From assembly GCA_965237875.1 (NCBI GenBank), contig CBDEGP010000001.1, positions 248,001 through 312,000 on the forward strand: a DNA stretch of 64,000 nucleotides. The letters run 5' to 3'. The translations under genes and the position numbers were made by a program. Source of the stretch: DAOUJI01 sp965237875 (GTDB taxonomy: Bacteria; Chloroflexota; Dehalococcoidia; Lucifugimonadales; JAGWBF01). This document shows, piece after piece, positions 33,407 to 42,278 of this stretch (the stretch's first letter is position 1; the number at the start of each line of letters is the position of its first letter). Under the pieces are notes generated by a model. The model had not been told where the DNA came from. It saw only the letters and a program-made list of their open reading frames with translations, and made no database searches.

Positions 33407-33970
33407 ATGAGCATCAATTTCGGAGACTTGCGGAAGGGGTTGGCCATCGAGGTGGACGGACAGCCCTATGAGGTCATGGACTACGAGCGCCACAAGATGC
33501 AGCAACGGGCCCCCGTCACCAAGATCAAGATGCGGAACATGAGAGACCGAAAGGTGATCGAGCGCACCTTCCAAGCCTACACCACCGAATTTTCTGTGGC
33601 CGACGTGGAGGAGCGACCGGCCCAGTTCCTCTACACCGACGGGCAGTTCTTCAACTTCATGGACATGGAGACCTACGACCAGTACCAGCTTAACGCGGAC
33701 CAATTGGGCGACGCCGTGCGGTATCTCAAGGAGGGGACGGTCATCGCCCTGTTATACTTCAAAGGCTCCCTGCTCAACCTGAAACTGCCGACCTTCGTCG
33801 AGTTGCAGGTTGCCGAGTCGCCTCCGGGCCTCAAGGGAGACACCGCCCAGGGCGGGACCAAACAGGCCACTCTTGAAACCGGCCTGTCCATCCAAGTGCC
33901 GCTGTTCATCCAACCCGGTCAGAAAATCAAGGTGGACACCAGGACCGGCGATTACATTGAGCGGGCCTAA
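33407..33970 (+). CDS. efp: translation elongation factor P
   Basis: A 187-residue factor that relieves ribosome stalling at polyproline. The first domain has the YEVMDYERHKMQQRAPVTK region; the tip residue normally modified (Lys or Arg in the PGKG/PGRG loop) is replaced here by a KMQQRAP loop, typical of the EF-P group with Met/Gln variants. Ends with the GLSIQVPLFIQPGQKIKVDT signature. The stop codon lies within a 20-bp tandem duplication. Confidence 0.95.
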   Translation: MSINFGDLRKGLAIEVDGQPYEVMDYERHKMQQRAPVTKIKMRNMRDRKVIERTFQAYTTEFSVADVEERPAQFLYTDGQFFNFMDMETYDQYQLNADQLGDAVRYLKEGTVIALLYFKGSLLNLKLPTFVELQVAESPPGLKGDTAQGGTKQATLETGLSIQVPLFIQPGQKIKVDTRTGDYIERA

Positions 33971-33998
33971 CGAAACGGGAGCGGGCCTGACGAAACGG
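33959..33998. repeat. 20-bp tandem duplication over the efp stop codon
   Basis: Two copies (33959-33978 and 33979-33998) differing by one base: the first reads GAGCGGGCCTAACGAAACGG with the TAA stop, the second has TGA instead. It sits just before the xseA start codon at 34002. Confidence 0.9.
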
Positions 33999-34001
33999 CC
34001 A

Positions 34002-35237
34002 ATGGCGCTTTGCACGGTAAGCGAGGCGGTCCTGTGGGTGAAGGAGTCGCTGGAGCGGGACCCGCGCCTAGCCGACCTGTGGGTCACGGGCGAGGTCTCC
34101 AACTTCAGGAAAGCCGCTTCCGGCCACAACTACTTCACCCTCAAGGACGGTCAAGGCCAGCTTCAAAGCGTGGTCTTCCGTACTGGTCGGGGCGGAAACT
34201 TGCTGGCCGAGGGCCTGCAAGTAAGCATTCACGGACGCATATCCTTCTACGAGCTCAGGGGCGTCGTGCAGCTGGTGGGCGACCTCGTGATGCCCGCCGG
34301 GGCCGGAGCTTTGGCCCTGGCGCTGGAAGAGCTCAGGCTCAAGCTGGAACAGCAGGGGCTTTTCGACCAGTCCAGGAAACGGCCCTTGCCCGCCTATCCC
34401 AAGGTGGTGGGACTGGTTACTTCGCCCGCGGGAGCGGTCCTTCATGACATCTGCAACGTCATGGGACGGAGGTGGCCGCTGGCGGAGGCGCTTCTTGCTC
34501 CTACAGCGGTGCAAGGAGAGTCGGCGGCGCCAGGGATCGTCGCTGCTCTGGAGTCCCTCAACCGGGAAGGCCGCTCGGACCTTATCATCCTGGCTAGAGG
34601 CGGCGGTTCCCTGGAGGAGCTGTGGCCGTTCAACGAGGAGACCGTCGCCCGCGCCATATACGCCAGCCGCATCCCCGTCATCAGTGCCATAGGGCACGAA
34701 ACGGACTTTACCATCGCCGACGACGTGGCTGACCTGAGGGCGCCGACTCCTTCCGCCGCCGCTGAGTTGGCCGTCCCTGACGTAAGAAACATCGTGAGCA
34801 GCCTGGAGGACCGGGCCTACGGCATGACAAGAGCGGTCCTCGGCGCCGTTGGCTACAGACGGCGAAACGTCGCGTCGCTGGTCCACCGCGTACATGCCAG
34901 GGAACCCGACACCCGGACACTCAGGGAATCGCTGGTCAGGCTGGAAAGCCGTGTAAATGGCAGCATCCGCAGCGTGACGTCCCTGAGTCGGATGGGAGTG
35001 GATGGGCTGGAGAAACGGCTCCGCTCCCTCGACCCCCGGTCCGTGCTCAACAGGGGATATGCCATCGTTCAAAGGGACTCCGACGGCAGGGTGGTCTCCA
35101 AAACCGCCGATGCGAGCGCCGGAGACGGCCTGCACGTAACCGTTTCCGACGGCCGGTTCCCGGCGACCGTTGGGAAGCAAGCCTTCAAACCCAGGGCCAA
35201 AAAACGGCATGCGAGAGCCGGAGCGCCCCTTCTCTGA
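34002..35237 (+). CDS. xseA: exodeoxyribonuclease VII large subunit
   Basis: A 411-residue nuclease subunit that with XseB degrades single-stranded DNA to oligonucleotides. N-terminal OB fold (LWVTGEVSNFRKAASGHNYF), then the catalytic domain with VGLVTSPAGAVLHDICNV, LIILARGGGSLEELWPFN and SAIGHETDFTIADDVADLRAPTPSAAAEL, and an end with VLNRGYAIV. Start chosen at ATG 34002, the family N terminus; a longer frame from 33810 overlaps efp and is not homologous. Confidence 0.96.
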   Translation: MALCTVSEAVLWVKESLERDPRLADLWVTGEVSNFRKAASGHNYFTLKDGQGQLQSVVFRTGRGGNLLAEGLQVSIHGRISFYELRGVVQLVGDLVMPAGAGALALALEELRLKLEQQGLFDQSRKRPLPAYPKVVGLVTSPAGAVLHDICNVMGRRWPLAEALLAPTAVQGESAAPGIVAALESLNREGRSDLIILARGGGSLEELWPFNEETVARAIYASRIPVISAIGHETDFTIADDVADLRAPTPSAAAELAVPDVRNIVSSLEDRAYGMTRAVLGAVGYRRRNVASLVHRVHAREPDTRTLRESLVRLESRVNGSIRSVTSLSRMGVDGLEKRLRSLDPRSVLNRGYAIVQRDSDGRVVSKTADASAGDGLHVTVSDGRFPATVGKQAFKPRAKKRHARAGAPLL

Positions 35238-35247
35238 TCGGTCCGAC

Positions 35248-35541
35248 ATGGGCAACGCCGCTTCTGACGACACCCAACCGCAGTTCTCCTTCGAGGAGAT
35301 TTACCTGCGTCTGGAAAAGACGGTCGAGGCTTTGGAATCGGGCAACCTGACCCTGGACGAGGCCACCAACCTGTACGAGGAAGGCATGCGCCTTGCCCAG
35401 ATGTGCAGCGACATGCTGAGCAAAGCCGAGTTGAAGGTGACGCAACTCAAAGAAGGCTATTCCGGTTTGAGGGAGGTTGACGAACCCCCGGAGTGGCTTG
35501 CCGGCCAAGCTTTTCCTCCGTTGGAGGACGAGGATGCTTAA
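35248..35541 (+). CDS. xseB: exodeoxyribonuclease VII small subunit
   Basis: A 97-residue helical partner of XseA. FSFEEIYLRLEKTVEALESGNLTLDEATNLYEEG is the family signature. ATG at 35248 is 10 bases after the xseA stop; an ATG at 35209 inside xseA is less likely. The C-terminal tail is slightly longer than in E. coli (80 residues). Confidence 0.94.
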   Translation: MGNAASDDTQPQFSFEEIYLRLEKTVEALESGNLTLDEATNLYEEGMRLAQMCSDMLSKAELKVTQLKEGYSGLREVDEPPEWLAGQAFPPLEDEDA

Positions 35542-36190
35542 GGTGGACCTCCACATGCACACCTACAACTCGCCGGACTCGGGAGCCCCTGTAAGCTCGA
35601 TAGTGAGCAGGTGCCTCGAAACCGGGCTGAACTGCATCGCGGTCACGGACCACAACACGATAAAGGGTGCGCTGGAAGTGCGGGACTCGGCGCCGTTTCA
35701 GGTGATAGTGGGGGAAGAGGTCAAGAGCGCCTCAGGGGACATCATCGGTCTCTTCTTGGATGAGACCATTCCCAAAGGGCTGTCCGCCAGGGATACGGTG
35801 GACGCCATCAAAAGCCAGGGCGGCCTGGTCCTAATCCCCCATCCCTTCGACAGGTTCCGGCCCTCGGCCATTACCAAAGACGCGCTCCTGGACATTTTGC
35901 CCAGGGTGGACGCCATAGAGGCTTTCAACGCCCACAATTTGCTGGTGCGCGACAACCGCCGGGCCGCTGAGTTCGCGGCTGAGAAGCAGGTTACGCCGGC
36001 CGCGTGCAGCGACTCCCACACCCCGTTGGAACTGGGCAGGACGTACATGGAGATGGAAGAGTTCGACGGGACTCCCCAGGGGTTCCTGGACGCGCTTTCC
36101 AGGGCGAACCTTGTGAAGAAGCGGTGCAATCAGGCGCTAAGGTTGACGACTCTCGCAGTCAAAGCCCGGCGGGCCCTGGGGTTCAGGTAA
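35534..36190 (+). CDS. PHP-domain metal-dependent phosphoesterase
   Basis: A 218-residue TIM-barrel-like PHP hydrolase. Metal-binding blocks: KVDLHMHTYNSPDS at residues 3-16, AVTDHN near 37, GEEVKSASGDIIGLFL, LIPHPFD, and a late CSDSHTP. Likely hydrolyses a nucleotide phosphoester or an unknown phosphate ester. ATG at 35534 overlaps the xseB end by 8 bases and has GGAGG upstream, so it is part of the run. Confidence 0.9.
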   Translation: MLKVDLHMHTYNSPDSGAPVSSIVSRCLETGLNCIAVTDHNTIKGALEVRDSAPFQVIVGEEVKSASGDIIGLFLDETIPKGLSARDTVDAIKSQGGLVLIPHPFDRFRPSAITKDALLDILPRVDAIEAFNAHNLLVRDNRRAAEFAAEKQVTPAACSDSHTPLELGRTYMEMEEFDGTPQGFLDALSRANLVKKRCNQALRLTTLAVKARRALGFR

Positions 36191-36257
36191 GAAGCGGCGA
36201 ACTTCCCGTTGCCGAGGTGTCGTGGCACGCGGCACACTACGGGGAGAGGAGCGGGTC

Positions 36258-37466
36258 GTGAAGAAGAAGATGGTCAAAGCTGGCGAGCTTGATGCTCCGT
36301 ACCAAGTCATCTTTGGAGATGTGTCGAAGATTATCGATGCCGCCAGGGACTCGGCCACTCGTTCAGTGAATGCCGCCATGACCGCCGCGTATTGGTTGAT
36401 CGGGCATCGCATCGTTGAGTTTGAGCAATTAGGAGAAGAACGGGCTGAGTACGGAGCTGCGCTGATTGAAAGACTGGCGGCCGATTTGACGCAGCGGTTT
36501 GGACGCGGATTCTCTCGTCAGAACATACAGCACATGCGCCTGTTCTACCTCTCATATTCATCCGATCAAATTCGCCAGGCGCTGTCTGGCAAAATGGCTC
36601 GATCCCCTCAACAACCGATTCGCCAGACGGCGTCTGGCAAATCCGGCGCCACTTCCATCGAAGTGCGCCTGGGAGAGCTTCTCTCGGCCTTTCCGCTGCC
36701 CTGGTCCGCCTACGTGCGGTTGCTATCGGTCAAGAACACACATGCTCGCGAATTCTATGAAGCCGAGGCGTTGCGAGGAGGGTGGTCGGTTCGCCAGCTC
36801 GACCGGCAGGTCAATTCCCAGTTCTACGAGCGCACCGCTCTATCGAAGAACAAGGCTGCCATGCTGACGAGGGGTGGAGAGGCCCATCCCGGAGACCGCG
36901 TACTCCCCGAGGAGGAGATCAAAGACCCGTTCGTCCTCGAGTTTCTCGACCTCAAGGATGAGTACTCCGAAAGCGATCTTGAAGAGGCGCTTATCCGCCA
37001 CCTGGAGACATTCCTCCTGGAATTGGGAGATGACTTCTGCTTCATGGGCAGGCAGAAACGCCTGCGTGTCGGCAACCAATGGTACAGGGTGGATTTGCTG
37101 TTCTTTCATCGGCGCCTGCGATGTCTGGTGGTTATCGATTTGAAGATCGGCAGCTTCACTCACGCCGACGCCGGGCAGATGCACTTCTACTTAAACTATG
37201 CACGGGAGCATTGGGTCCGCGAGGGTGAGAACCCGCCCGTTGGACTGATTCTCTGCTCCGAAAAAGATGAAGCGCTCGCGCGGTATGCGCTTGAGGGGCT
37301 GCCAAACAACGTGATGGCTGCAGAGTACCGAATTACCTTGCCCGACGAGGAGCTCCTGGCAGCGGAACTTGAGCGAACGAGGCAGGTGATAGAATTGCGC
37401 GGCTCGATAATGTCAGAGGCTCCGACAATTAGCGGCACGCTGACAGTAGAGAGTCCGAAAGAATGA
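36258..37466 (+). CDS. DUF1016 (YhcG) family nuclease-like protein
   Basis: A 402-residue two-domain protein. The N-terminal YhcG domain has ARDSATRSVNAAMTAAYWLIG and FSRQNIQHMRLFYLSY; the C-terminal PD-(D/E)XK-like domain has FMGRQKRLRVGNQWYRVDLLF and LVVIDLKIG, with Asp and DxK in place. A variable linker holds two IRQ-x-x-SGK repeats. The family is linked to defence or DNA repair and often found near restriction systems; its role is unproven. Start at GTG 36258, with GGAGAGGAG upstream; GTG at 36222 is an alternative. Confidence 0.9.
   Translation: MKKKMVKAGELDAPYQVIFGDVSKIIDAARDSATRSVNAAMTAAYWLIGHRIVEFEQLGEERAEYGAALIERLAADLTQRFGRGFSRQNIQHMRLFYLSYSSDQIRQALSGKMARSPQQPIRQTASGKSGATSIEVRLGELLSAFPLPWSAYVRLLSVKNTHAREFYEAEALRGGWSVRQLDRQVNSQFYERTALSKNKAAMLTRGGEAHPGDRVLPEEEIKDPFVLEFLDLKDEYSESDLEEALIRHLETFLLELGDDFCFMGRQKRLRVGNQWYRVDLLFFHRRLRCLVVIDLKIGSFTHADAGQMHFYLNYAREHWVREGENPPVGLILCSEKDEALARYALEGLPNNVMAAEYRITLPDEELLAAELERTRQVIELRGSIMSEAPTISGTLTVESPKE
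36570..36641. repeat. two 24-bp palindromic repeats in the DUF1016 gene
   Basis: ATTCGCCAG-GCGCTG-TCTGGCAAA at 36570-36593 and ATTCGCCAG-ACGGCG-TCTGGCAAA at 36618-36641 (hyphens only separate the arms). Each is an imperfect palindrome; they are 48 bases apart, in frame, and encode IRQALSGK and IRQTASGK. Confidence 0.8.
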
Positions 37467-37502
37467 GCGAGGGGACTTAAGAAGCGGCGGGGCGGGGAGG
37501 AG

Positions 37503-38810
37503 TCAGGCCGACTGCTTCATTTGAAGAGGGAGGGGCGCCCGGCGTCCGGCGGCGTCACGCAGCGTGGGCATCTCCAGTCCGTTAATGGCCCCTTCGTCCA
37601 CCTCACAAACTTCGACTCCCGTCATTGACGGGAGCTCGTACATTACGTCCAGCAGAGTCTCTTCGATGATGGCTCTGAGTCCCCTGGCGCCTGTCTTCCG
37701 CGACATGGCAGACGCGGCGGCTGCTTTGAGGGCCTTGGGCGTAAATACCAGATCGACGTTGTCCATGCTGAACAGCTGCTGGTATTGCTTGACGAGAGCG
37801 TTCTTGGGCTCGGTGAGGACCTTTATCAAAGCCGCCTCGTCCAACTGGTCCAGGTAGGCGGACGCAGGTAGCCTGCCGACCAACTCCGGAATCAGCCCAT
37901 ACTCCAGCAAGTCTTCCGAGGCCAGCGCAGACAGCGGATTGGCCCCGTTTGAGCTTGCGTCTTCGGCGTTATGGGCGGACTTGCCGTTGGACTTGAATCC
38001 CATGACGCCGTTGGCCGCCCGCGCCTGGCGCTGCTCTACGATCTTTGCCAGTCCGTCGAACGCCCCGCCGCAGATGAATAGAATATTGTGGGTGCTTATC
38101 TGGACGAATTCCTGGTAGGGATGTTTTCGTCCTCCCTGGGGCGGCACGTTGGCTACGCAGCCTTCGATGATCTTCAACAACTCCTGCTGAACACCTTCGC
38201 CGGAAACGTCCCTTGTGATGGACCTGTTCGGCCCTTCCTTCCGGGCCAGCTTGTCTATCTCGTCAATGTAGATTATCCCTTGCTGGGCCCTGGGAATGTC
38301 CCAGTCGGAGGACTGTATCAATCTAAGGAGGATGTTTTCCACGTCCTCGCCCACGTAGCCGGATTCGGTCAAGGAGGTGGCGTCGGCGATGGCGAAGGGC
38401 ACGTCCAGTATGCGGGCCAAAGTCTGGGCGAGAAGGCTCTTGCCGGAGCCGGTGGGACCCATGAGGAGGATGTTGGTTTTCTGAAGCTCGACGTCCGATG
38501 AAGAGTCTTCCCAGACCCGTTTGTAGTGATTATAGACGGCTACGCTCAGGACCTTCTTAGCACGCCCCTGCCCCACAACGTAGGCGTCCAGGGATTCGTT
38601 CAGCTCGCGGGGAATGGGAAGCTTGCGCTTTTCGGGCTCCTGTTTACCGGCGGGCTCCAGGTCTTCGTCGATGACCTGTTTGCAGGCCCGTATGCACTCG
38701 TAGCAGATGTACGCCCGTCCAAGGCCAGCCACCAGGCGGTTGGCCTCGGACTCGCCCTTCCTACAGAAGGAGCAGTTGTAGCTCCTAGGGCCGCCCCTGT
38801 TGCCGGCCAT
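37503..38810 (-). CDS. clpX: ATP-dependent Clp protease ATP-binding subunit ClpX
   Basis: A 435-residue AAA+ unfoldase that feeds substrates to ClpP. N-terminal zinc domain SYNCSFCRKGESEANRLV with the second pair CYEC; Walker A GPTGSGKS, Walker B IIYIDEIDKLARK, the IGF-type ClpP-binding area replaced by an extended loop around VMGFKSNG, sensor and RGLRAIIEETLLDVMYELPS block. Twelve bases downstream of clpP in the tig-clpP-clpX order. Confidence 0.97.
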   Translation of the reverse strand: MAGNRGGPRSYNCSFCRKGESEANRLVAGLGRAYICYECIRACKQVIDEDLEPAGKQEPEKRKLPIPRELNESLDAYVVGQGRAKKVLSVAVYNHYKRVWEDSSSDVELQKTNILLMGPTGSGKSLLAQTLARILDVPFAIADATSLTESGYVGEDVENILLRLIQSSDWDIPRAQQGIIYIDEIDKLARKEGPNRSITRDVSGEGVQQELLKIIEGCVANVPPQGGRKHPYQEFVQISTHNILFICGGAFDGLAKIVEQRQARAANGVMGFKSNGKSAHNAEDASSNGANPLSALASEDLLEYGLIPELVGRLPASAYLDQLDEAALIKVLTEPKNALVKQYQQLFSMDNVDLVFTPKALKAAAASAMSRKTGARGLRAIIEETLLDVMYELPSMTGVEVCEVDEGAINGLEMPTLRDAAGRRAPLPLQMKQSA

Positions 38811-38822
38811 AGATTCTCCGAA

Positions 38823-39482
38823 CTACTTGTTTTCGCCTTGGTCGCCCTGGTCGGAAACCGCGCCATTGGCCTCTGAGGCGCTGCCAAGCACTTCATCCAC
38901 GATGCCGTATTCCAGGGCCTGGTCGGCGGGCAGATAGTAGTCTCTGTCCGTATCCCTGGCCACTTTTTCGTACGTCTGGCCCGTATGCCTGGACAGGATC
39001 ACCCTGATCTTGTCCTGCATGCGGATAATCTCACGGGCGGCAATCTCGATGTCTGCCGCCTGACCCTGCGCGCCGCCCATGGGTTGGTGCATGTGGACGG
39101 TGGCGTTTGGGAGCGCAAAGCGTTTCCCGGGTTGACCTCCGCTCAGAAGCACAGTGGCCATGCTGGCCGCCATCCCGACGCATATTGTGGACACATTGGG
39201 TTTAATAAGCTGCATAGTGTCGTATATAGCGAACCCGGAGCTGATGACTCCCCCTGGGCTGTTGATGTAGAGGTTGATGTCCCGGTCCGGGTCTTCTCTT
39301 TCCAAGAACAACAGCTGCGCCACAATCAGGTTCGCGACATGGTCTTGGATGGACGTCCCAAGGAACACGATCCGCTCTTTCAAGAGCAGCGAATAAATGT
39401 CAAAGGCCCTCTCACCTCGAGGGCCCGACTCTATGACCATCGGCACTATGTCCGACGGCGGGGAAAATATCGGGGCGCCCAT
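38823..39482 (-). CDS. clpP: ATP-dependent Clp protease proteolytic subunit
   Basis: A 219-residue serine protease. Catalytic Ser in CVGMAASMATVLLSGG, His in NATVHMHQPMGGAQG, Asp in ARDTDRDYYLPADQALEYG. Start at ATG 39482 (MGAPIFSPPSDIVPMVIES), normal for ClpP; the open frame runs further into tig but without similarity. It lies 22 bases after tig and 12 before clpX, cotranscribed. Confidence 0.96.
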   Translation of the reverse strand: MGAPIFSPPSDIVPMVIESGPRGERAFDIYSLLLKERIVFLGTSIQDHVANLIVAQLLFLEREDPDRDINLYINSPGGVISSGFAIYDTMQLIKPNVSTICVGMAASMATVLLSGGQPGKRFALPNATVHMHQPMGGAQGQAADIEIAAREIIRMQDKIRVILSRHTGQTYEKVARDTDRDYYLPADQALEYGIVDEVLGSASEANGAVSDQGDQGENK

Positions 39483-39504
39483 GTTAGGGCTGCTGTTTTG
39501 CCGG

Positions 39505-40923
39505 CTACTTGTCACTGGCGAAATCTCCTTCCCGGTCTTCAGCTTCAGCCGGGTCCGCGCCTTCGGCGGCCTGGCTTGGCTCTTCATCTGCGGTTTCTTC
39601 ACTGGCGGGTTGTGCGGGTTCCGGCTCTTCGGCGCTCTGCACAATCTCACTCAGGCGCTCAAGCGTTTTGCGAGACAATATGGCGCTGGCGACAGAGGCG
39701 CGTGCGCTCTCGGTGGACAGGGCTTGCCGGAGATTCTCGGACGACTCGGATTGACCTCCGGAGATGGAGTCAACCTCTGTGTCGATGTCTGCGTCGTCAA
39801 CGGCCAAGCCCTCTTCTTTAGCCAATTGCCTCAGGACCAGGAACCTGGTCACTCGTTCTTCCGCAGAGGGCCTCAACTCTTCCCGCAGCTCTTCCTCAGT
39901 CTTGGACGCCGAACGCAGGTAATCATCCATGTCGATGCGCCGGTTGCGTAGCGCCTCCGCCCTGTTTTCCAGCAAATGGTCGATCTCCCTGTTCGTGGGG
40001 ATGCTGGACATCTCGATCTTCGCGCCGTCGATGACTTTTTGCAGCGTCATCTCCTGGAAAGACCGCTCGGCGACGCTCTCGGCCCGCGCAGTCAGGTTGT
40101 CCAACACGTTTTGTCTTAGAGCTTCAACGCTCTCGTGACCTTCTCCGACACCCTTGGCGAACTCATCATCGATCTCGGGCAGGGCCTTCTCTTTGATTTC
40201 GTGGATAGTGACTTTGAAGCGGCACTCCTTGCCCTGGATGGCATCGTCGGGGTAGTCCTCCGGGATGGGAAGGGAGAACTCCTTCACCTGTCCCTTGGCG
40301 ACGCCTTCCAGGTGGACGGAGAAACCGGTAAAGGGCATGGGGTTGTCCAGCTGTGGGATGAACTCCACTTCCCGGTCGTCGGCCACCTGCTGCCCCTCTA
40401 TGAAGCCGTCCACGTCGAGGGTGATCAGGTCCCCAAAACGGATCGGCCTATCCACGGGTTCCCAGGGGGCGGAGTCGTAGCGCATCCGCTCCAGGACTTC
40501 GGACACCTGCTCGTCAGTGACTTCCACCGGTTCGGGCTTCATTCTGAGGGAACGGAAGTCGCCGAGGTCGACGATGGGTTCGAGGCACACCGTGGCTTTG
40601 AAGGAGGGGGGATTGACCTCGACCACCTCAATGTCCGGCTCGCCGAAAACGTCCAACTCCTCGGTTTCTATGGCCTTTTCGATGGTCTGTTGGACGATGT
40701 AGTCGAGGCTGTCGCGGATCATCGCCTCTTTGCCCAGGTAGTTCTCAACAAGAGTGCGTGGAGCTTTGCCCTTCCGGAAGCCCGGAATCTGGACGCGGTT
40801 CACCATGCGCCGATAGGACCTGTCCAAATATGGTTCCACGTCATCCGAGTCAAGCTCGATGCTGAGAACAACTTCTCTGGACGCGGCCTCTTCTTTGGTG
40901 ACCTTCAAGCCTTCTTCCTTCAA
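39505..40923 (-). CDS. tig: trigger factor
   Basis: A 472-residue ribosome-associated chaperone and prolyl isomerase. The ribosome-docking signature GFRKGKAP is near residue 48; the FKBP-type domain follows around residues 160-245 (FGDLITLDVDGFI), then the helical C-terminal domain. The last about 45 residues are an acidic Glu/Ala/Ser tail not found in E. coli. First gene of tig-clpP-clpX, read from an extended -10 promoter. Confidence 0.96.
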   Translation of the reverse strand: MKEEGLKVTKEEAASREVVLSIELDSDDVEPYLDRSYRRMVNRVQIPGFRKGKAPRTLVENYLGKEAMIRDSLDYIVQQTIEKAIETEELDVFGEPDIEVVEVNPPSFKATVCLEPIVDLGDFRSLRMKPEPVEVTDEQVSEVLERMRYDSAPWEPVDRPIRFGDLITLDVDGFIEGQQVADDREVEFIPQLDNPMPFTGFSVHLEGVAKGQVKEFSLPIPEDYPDDAIQGKECRFKVTIHEIKEKALPEIDDEFAKGVGEGHESVEALRQNVLDNLTARAESVAERSFQEMTLQKVIDGAKIEMSSIPTNREIDHLLENRAEALRNRRIDMDDYLRSASKTEEELREELRPSAEERVTRFLVLRQLAKEEGLAVDDADIDTEVDSISGGQSESSENLRQALSTESARASVASAILSRKTLERLSEIVQSAEEPEPAQPASEETADEEPSQAAEGADPAEAEDREGDFASDK

Positions 40924-40961
40924 ATTGCGGGCGAATTGCAGGGAATTTGGGCGTCCTTGCG

Positions 40962-40970
40962 ATTATATCA
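40962..40970 (-). promoter_or_regulatory. extended -10 promoter for tig-clpP-clpX
   Basis: Minus strand TGATATAAT, about 40 bases before the tig ATG. A weak TTTTCA lies 17 bases upstream. Same extended -10 word as before nhaA and tRNA-Ser(GGA). Confidence 0.55.
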
Positions 40971-41113
40971 CCTAGGGAACATTGTGAAAAGTTTCATATA
41001 GGCGTCTTCGCCGCACAAGTCTCCCATTTGCAGTTCCCATTTGTGGCACAATAGACTGGGAATCACCGCCAAACTCCGTAGAGGAACGCCAAGCTGAGAT
41101 AAGGAGGACCCCG

Positions 41114-41542
41114 ATGGCAGACAGGGAAATGACCGGTCAGGAGATGGAAGCTTTTCTCAGTGAGCCTCAGCTTGCTCACGTCGCCACCGTCAGGGGTAAC
41201 GGCGCCCCTCACATGGCGCCCATCTGGTACGAATATGCTGACGGCAAGGTCTGGATGATCACCGATGACGCCTCGGTGAAGGTGCGCAACATCCGGCGTG
41301 ACCCGAGGGTCATGGTGTCGATGGCTTCGAATGACGAACCCTACCGCTACGTGCTGGTGGAGGGGGTCGCTGAGATTGCCTATGACGGAGTCGCGGAGCG
41401 CATCCGGTCGATATGCGTGCGGTATTGGGGCGAGGAGCGGGGCGGCAAGTTCGCCGATGAAATCGGCGGAGGCGGGGGCACGGCCATGCTGATCATCAGC
41501 CCAACCCGGACCATCACCTGGCTGCATGGGCATTCCGACTAG
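41114..41542 (+). CDS. PPOX-class flavin/F420-binding oxidoreductase
   Basis: A 142-residue split-barrel protein of the pyridoxamine-5'-phosphate-oxidase-like group. QLAHVATVRGNGAPHMAPIWYEY, VWMITDDASVKVRNIRRDPRVMVS and YVLVEGVAEI are typical of the F420- or FMN-binding members. Substrate unknown. It is convergent with the esterase gene, whose stop is 7 bases away. Confidence 0.88.
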   Translation: MADREMTGQEMEAFLSEPQLAHVATVRGNGAPHMAPIWYEYADGKVWMITDDASVKVRNIRRDPRVMVSMASNDEPYRYVLVEGVAEIAYDGVAERIRSICVRYWGEERGGKFADEIGGGGGTAMLIISPTRTITWLHGHSD

Positions 41543-41549
41543 GCGCTTG

Positions 41550-42230
41550 TCAGGCCGCCGGGGGGAGGACCTTCTGTATCCAGGGCGTCAGGTCGTCCAG
41601 AACATCCTGGCTGATCTCATGGGCCATGGAGTACTCGTTGTAGACGGGTGAGTAGCCGTTGGCCTCCAGGAAACTCTTGGCCTCGTGAGCGCGTTCAAGG
41701 GTGACCAGGGGATCATTGAGCCCGTGGGCGATGAAGATGGGCTGGTCTCTCTTCTCGGGCAGCCTGTCCTTGATCACGTCCCAGTTGGACATTGCCCCGC
41801 TCAGTGCGCCAAGCCCTGCGAAAACATCAGGCCTTGGCAGGCCCATGCGGTAGGTCATTCCTCCGCCTTGTGAGAATCCCATGAGCAATGCCCTGCCAGG
41901 CTTGACGTTGTAGTCCTGGATTACTTCGTCGAAGAAAATCTCAAGCTTGCCCGCAGATTGGACCGACTCCTCTTCGGTGTTGGCGGCTCTCGGAGTGGAC
42001 CACCCGAAACCCGTTGAACCCGGGCCCAACTGAAAGGGGATGGGTCCATTGGGGCAAGCATAGACGTACCCGTCTCTGCTTATGACCGGAGCCAACCCGG
42101 CCAGGTCTCTCATGTTGGCCCCAAAGCCATGCAGCATGATGATCATGGGATAGTCTTTGTCGGGGCTATAGCCGTCGGGTTCGATGGTGAGATAGAGGAG
42201 GCTTTCCCCTTCGAACTGCTTGATTTCCAT
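41550..42230 (-). CDS. phospholipase/carboxylesterase family alpha/beta hydrolase
   Basis: A 226-residue serine hydrolase. MIIMLHGFGANMRDL carries the oxyanion region, LLMGFSQGGGMTYRM the nucleophile elbow (GFSQGG), and FIAHGLNDPLV plus MAHEIS the likely Asp and His. The group hydrolyses acyl esters or thioesters. It starts 48 bases after fabG and is probably in the same minus-strand transcript. Confidence 0.9.
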   Translation of the reverse strand: MEIKQFEGESLLYLTIEPDGYSPDKDYPMIIMLHGFGANMRDLAGLAPVISRDGYVYACPNGPIPFQLGPGSTGFGWSTPRAANTEEESVQSAGKLEIFFDEVIQDYNVKPGRALLMGFSQGGGMTYRMGLPRPDVFAGLGALSGAMSNWDVIKDRLPEKRDQPIFIAHGLNDPLVTLERAHEAKSFLEANGYSPVYNEYSMAHEISQDVLDDLTPWIQKVLPPAA

Positions 42231-42278
42231 GTAGACATCGTCCTTTCAGAGGTTCCTTAGATTCCCCCTCAGACGGGG

